Made by a program: the position numbers and the translations under genes
Origin: a gamma proteobacterium symbiont of Ctena orbiculata
GTDB lineage: Bacteria; Pseudomonadota; Gammaproteobacteria; Chromatiales; Chromatiaceae
Direction: 5' to 3'
Assembly: GCA_003058525.1 (NCBI GenBank)
Contig: QBVD01000046.1
Span: 1-64,000, forward strand
DNA length: 64,000 nucleotides
Shown here: positions 62,156-64,000 of the stretch, in pieces
How the letters are laid out: each line of letters starts with the position of its first letter
Position numbering within the stretch: position 1 is the stretch's first letter
The notes under the pieces: generated by a model
What the model was told of the DNA's origin: nothing
The model's database searches: none
What the model saw: the letters and a program-made list of their open reading frames with translations, nothing else

Positions 62156-62916
62156 ACTCGATCCCCCCGCAATATGGAAAGCGCCAGCTGCAGATCCTGC
62201 CAGGCCTTGCCTTTCTGTTCGGGGGAACGCAAAAGATAGGCCGGGTGGTATGTCACAACCAACGGAACACCATGATTTCCGAAGCTGTGAATCCGCCCCC
62301 GCAGTTTACCCACGGCAATATCGGTTTTGAGTAGATTCTGCGCCGAAATGCGACCCACCGCGAGAATCACTTTCGGCTTTATCAATTCAATCTGTCTCTG
62401 CAGGTAGGGCTCACAGCTCAGGGCTTCCTCCGGCTTTGGATCCCGATTGTTGGGCGGTCTGCATTTTACGATGTTGGCAATAAAGACAGCCTCTCGTTTG
62501 TAGCCCATGGCCAGCAACATCCCATTCAGAAGCTGACCGGCTCGACCGACGAAGGGTTCACCCTGCCTGTCCTCGTCGGCACCCGGGGCCTCACCGATCA
62601 CAAGCAGCTCCGCCTGGGGATTACCGACACCGAATACGGTTTGTGTGCAACCGGCACGCAGTCCGCATGCATTGCATCGCTTTACACTTTGCTGCAACTC
62701 CTGCCAATCGAGTTCCGGGTTCGCCCGCGCTGCCAAGGCAGGTGCCGTCTCATCTATCGGATCGGAATCAGCCACAGCTGTTTCTGAACCAACCGCCCAG
62801 GCATCTTCTGCGCCCTCCCGCGACTCATCCCCACGCCCGGCCTTGGCGGCAATCCGCCGCCGCCATAGAGTCAGACCCATGGCCTTCAGATAGTGAATCC
62901 GACGCGGCTCCTTCAT
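62152..62916 (-). CDS. Uracil-DNA glycosylase, family 4 type
   Basis: 254 residues. Residues 1-80 are variable; the catalytic domain has [36 protein letters not shown] (motif A) and [20 protein letters not shown] (motif B), and [17 protein letters not shown]. Four cysteines (C-x2-C early, Cys near [17 protein letters not shown]) fit an [4Fe-4S] UDG. It removes uracil from DNA. Coupled to rimI by a 4-base overlap. Confidence 0.92.
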   Translation of the reverse strand: MKEPRRIHYLKAMGLTLWRRRIAAKAGRGDESREGAEDAWAVGSETAVADSDPIDETAPALAARANPELDWQELQQSVKRCNACGLRAGCTQTVFGVGNPQAELLVIGEAPGADEDRQGEPFVGRAGQLLNGMLLAMGYKREAVFIANIVKCRPPNNRDPKPEEALSCEPYLQRQIELIKPKVILAVGRISAQNLLKTDIAVGKLRGRIHSFGNHGVPLVVTYHPAYLLRSPEQKGKAWQDLQLALSILRGDRV

Positions 62917-63013
62917 GCTACAGGGGCGCAGAAGACGAAGTGCTGTGGGCGGCTTTTTACCACAGTAAAGCCTGCTCCGGATGGATCGATCGCAGAATTA
63001 CAATTGCAAGCCA

Positions 63014-64000
63014 CTAAACATCCCCGGTTTGCGGATGGGCCTTCTCCACCGGCTCCAGAATCTTGTTCACCGCATTGATATAGGCCTTTGCGGAAGCGAT
63101 GACAATATCGGTATCGGCACCCTGCCCATTGGCGATTCTTCCACCTTTTTCCAACCGAACAGTAACCTCCCCCTGGGCATCGGTGCCGCTGGTGATGTTG
63201 TTTACGGAATAGAGCTGCAGTTCCGTGCCGCTGTTGACGATGCTTTCAATCGCCTTGAAGGCGGCATCCACGGGACCACCACCCGATGCCACACCCGGCT
63301 CCTCCTCCCCATCGATGCTCAGCGTCACCTCTGCATGGGGTGTCTCACCGGTTTCGGAGCAGACCTTGAGGGCGATCAGCTTGACCCTTTCGTTGAATGA
63401 CTCGGTCTTGGTATCTGTCACCAAGGCCTGCAGATCCTCGTCGAATATCTCATGCTTTTTATCCGCCAGATCCTTGAAGCGCGAAAAGGCCGCGTTCAGC
63501 TCCTCTTCCGACTCAAAACTTATTCCCAGACTCTCCAGGCGTGTGCGAAAGGCGTTGCGTCCGGAGTGCTTACCCAAGACCATGCGGTTCTGGCTCCAAC
63601 CCACATCCTCCGCACGCATGATTTCGTAGGTCTCCCGCGACTTCAGCACCCCATCCTGATGTATGCCGGATTCATGGGCAAAGGCGTTGGCGCCGACGAT
63701 CGCCTTGTTGGGCTGCACCGGAAAACCGGTGATATTGGAAACCAGCTTTGAACAGGCGACGATCTGGGTGCTATCTAGCCTGGACTGGCAGGAAAATGTG
63801 TCGGGCCGGGTTCGCACAGCCATCACAACCTCTTCCAGGGAGGCGTTGCCAGCCCTTTCACCGAGACCGTTGATCGTGCACTCAACCTGTCGCGCCCCAT
63901 TGCTGACAGCCGACAGCGAGTTCGCCACGGCCAAACCCAGATCGTTATGACAATGGACTGAAAAGATCGCCTTGTCGGCATTCGGGATCCGCTCACGCAT
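63014..64000 (-). CDS. leuA: 2-isopropylmalate synthase, C-terminal part
   Basis: The gene runs off the right edge; the visible 328 residues are the C-terminal two thirds. Catalytic-domain end with [20 protein letters not shown] and [40 protein letters not shown], then the C-terminal leucine-feedback domain from about residue 195 ([20 protein letters not shown]). The ATG at the window edge is internal. First step of leucine synthesis. Confidence 0.95.
   Translation of the reverse strand: MRERIPNADKAIFSVHCHNDLGLAVANSLSAVSNGARQVECTINGLGERAGNASLEEVVMAVRTRPDTFSCQSRLDSTQIVACSKLVSNITGFPVQPNKAIVGANAFAHESGIHQDGVLKSRETYEIMRAEDVGWSQNRMVLGKHSGRNAFRTRLESLGISFESEEELNAAFSRFKDLADKKHEIFDEDLQALVTDTKTESFNERVKLIALKVCSETGETPHAEVTLSIDGEEEPGVASGGGPVDAAFKAIESIVNSGTELQLYSVNNITSGTDAQGEVTVRLEKGGRIANGQGADTDIVIASAKAYINAVNKILEPVEKAHPQTGDV

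Noticed and set aside
1-64000. CRISPR arrays, phage or transposase genes
   Set aside because: No regular spaced direct repeats, no cas, integrase, capsid or transposase reading frame was found; repeats seen are short interspersed ones.

Overview
This window looks like part of a gammaproteobacterial chromosome from a motile, free-living or facultatively symbiotic bacterium. The evidence is the gene order rpsP-rimM-trmD-rplS next to ffh and ypjD, a Pseudomonas/Vibrio-type flagellar locus (flgN-flgM-flgA, cheV-cheR, flgBCDEFGHIJKL, fliC-flaG-fliD-fliS-fliT), sigma-54 and sigma-28 style flagellar promoters, and an E. coli-like PatZ. The set (glgC, class I fumarase, arsenosugar-type radical SAM cluster, K+ channels) would fit a marine Chromatiales-like sulfur oxidiser such as Sedimenticola or Thiodiazotropha relatives, but that placement is inference. 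No phage, transposase or CRISPR array is visible.

Layout. 1-250: a MITE-like, highly structured repeat cut by the window edge. 531-2291: Nudix/NrtR-type regulator and nadA. 2371-10327: mostly poorly characterised genes (Met-rich coiled-coil membrane protein, sterol-desaturase-family hydroxylase, DUF3108-like protein, a small protein with a sigma-54 promoter, a K+ channel with a separate RCK protein, ankyrin lipoprotein). 10331-15993: sbcB, a repeat-rich spacer, then a histone-deacetylase-family protein divergent from a Pat-type acyl-CoA synthetase/acetyltransferase. 16257-20749: ribosomal protein/tRNA modification operon, ffh, ypjD.

20772-39063 is one continuous flagellar and chemotaxis block. 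The minus strand carries flgB through fliT plus cheV-cheR; the plus strand carries flgA, flgM and flgN. Sigma-54 sites precede flgB and flgA, and sigma-28 sites precede fliC, flgM and cheV, so early, middle and late classes can be read from the sequence. A strong intrinsic terminator sits between flgE and flgF.

39159-41464 holds two cofactor-type glycosyltransferases and ArsS of the arsenosugar pathway, followed by a small membrane protein, an autotransporter adhesin (42776-45094), tRNA-Arg(CCT), an SNase-like protein without its catalytic residues, and two small Lys-rich proteins. 47173-53847 is a central-carbon block: sucA, sucB, class I fumarase and a YhdH/AcuI-type oxidoreductase. Then come a PKD lipoprotein, glgC, a degraded ATP-grasp pseudogene, isoaspartyl peptidase, prfC, an HExxH protein, rimI, a family-4 uracil-DNA glycosylase and the C-terminal part of leuA, which runs off the window.

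The most unusual content is the repeat complement. (i) The element at 1-248 is two homologous hairpin units, inverted to each other, sharing a 51-nt core with compensatory changes. (ii) Solo 33-bp TAGGGCC...GGCCCTA elements match the ends of that large element and are scattered at gene ends and promoters. (iii) Other families are the GGTGCGGC palindromes and AT-rich inverted repeats. Several genes take their stop codon from these repeats.
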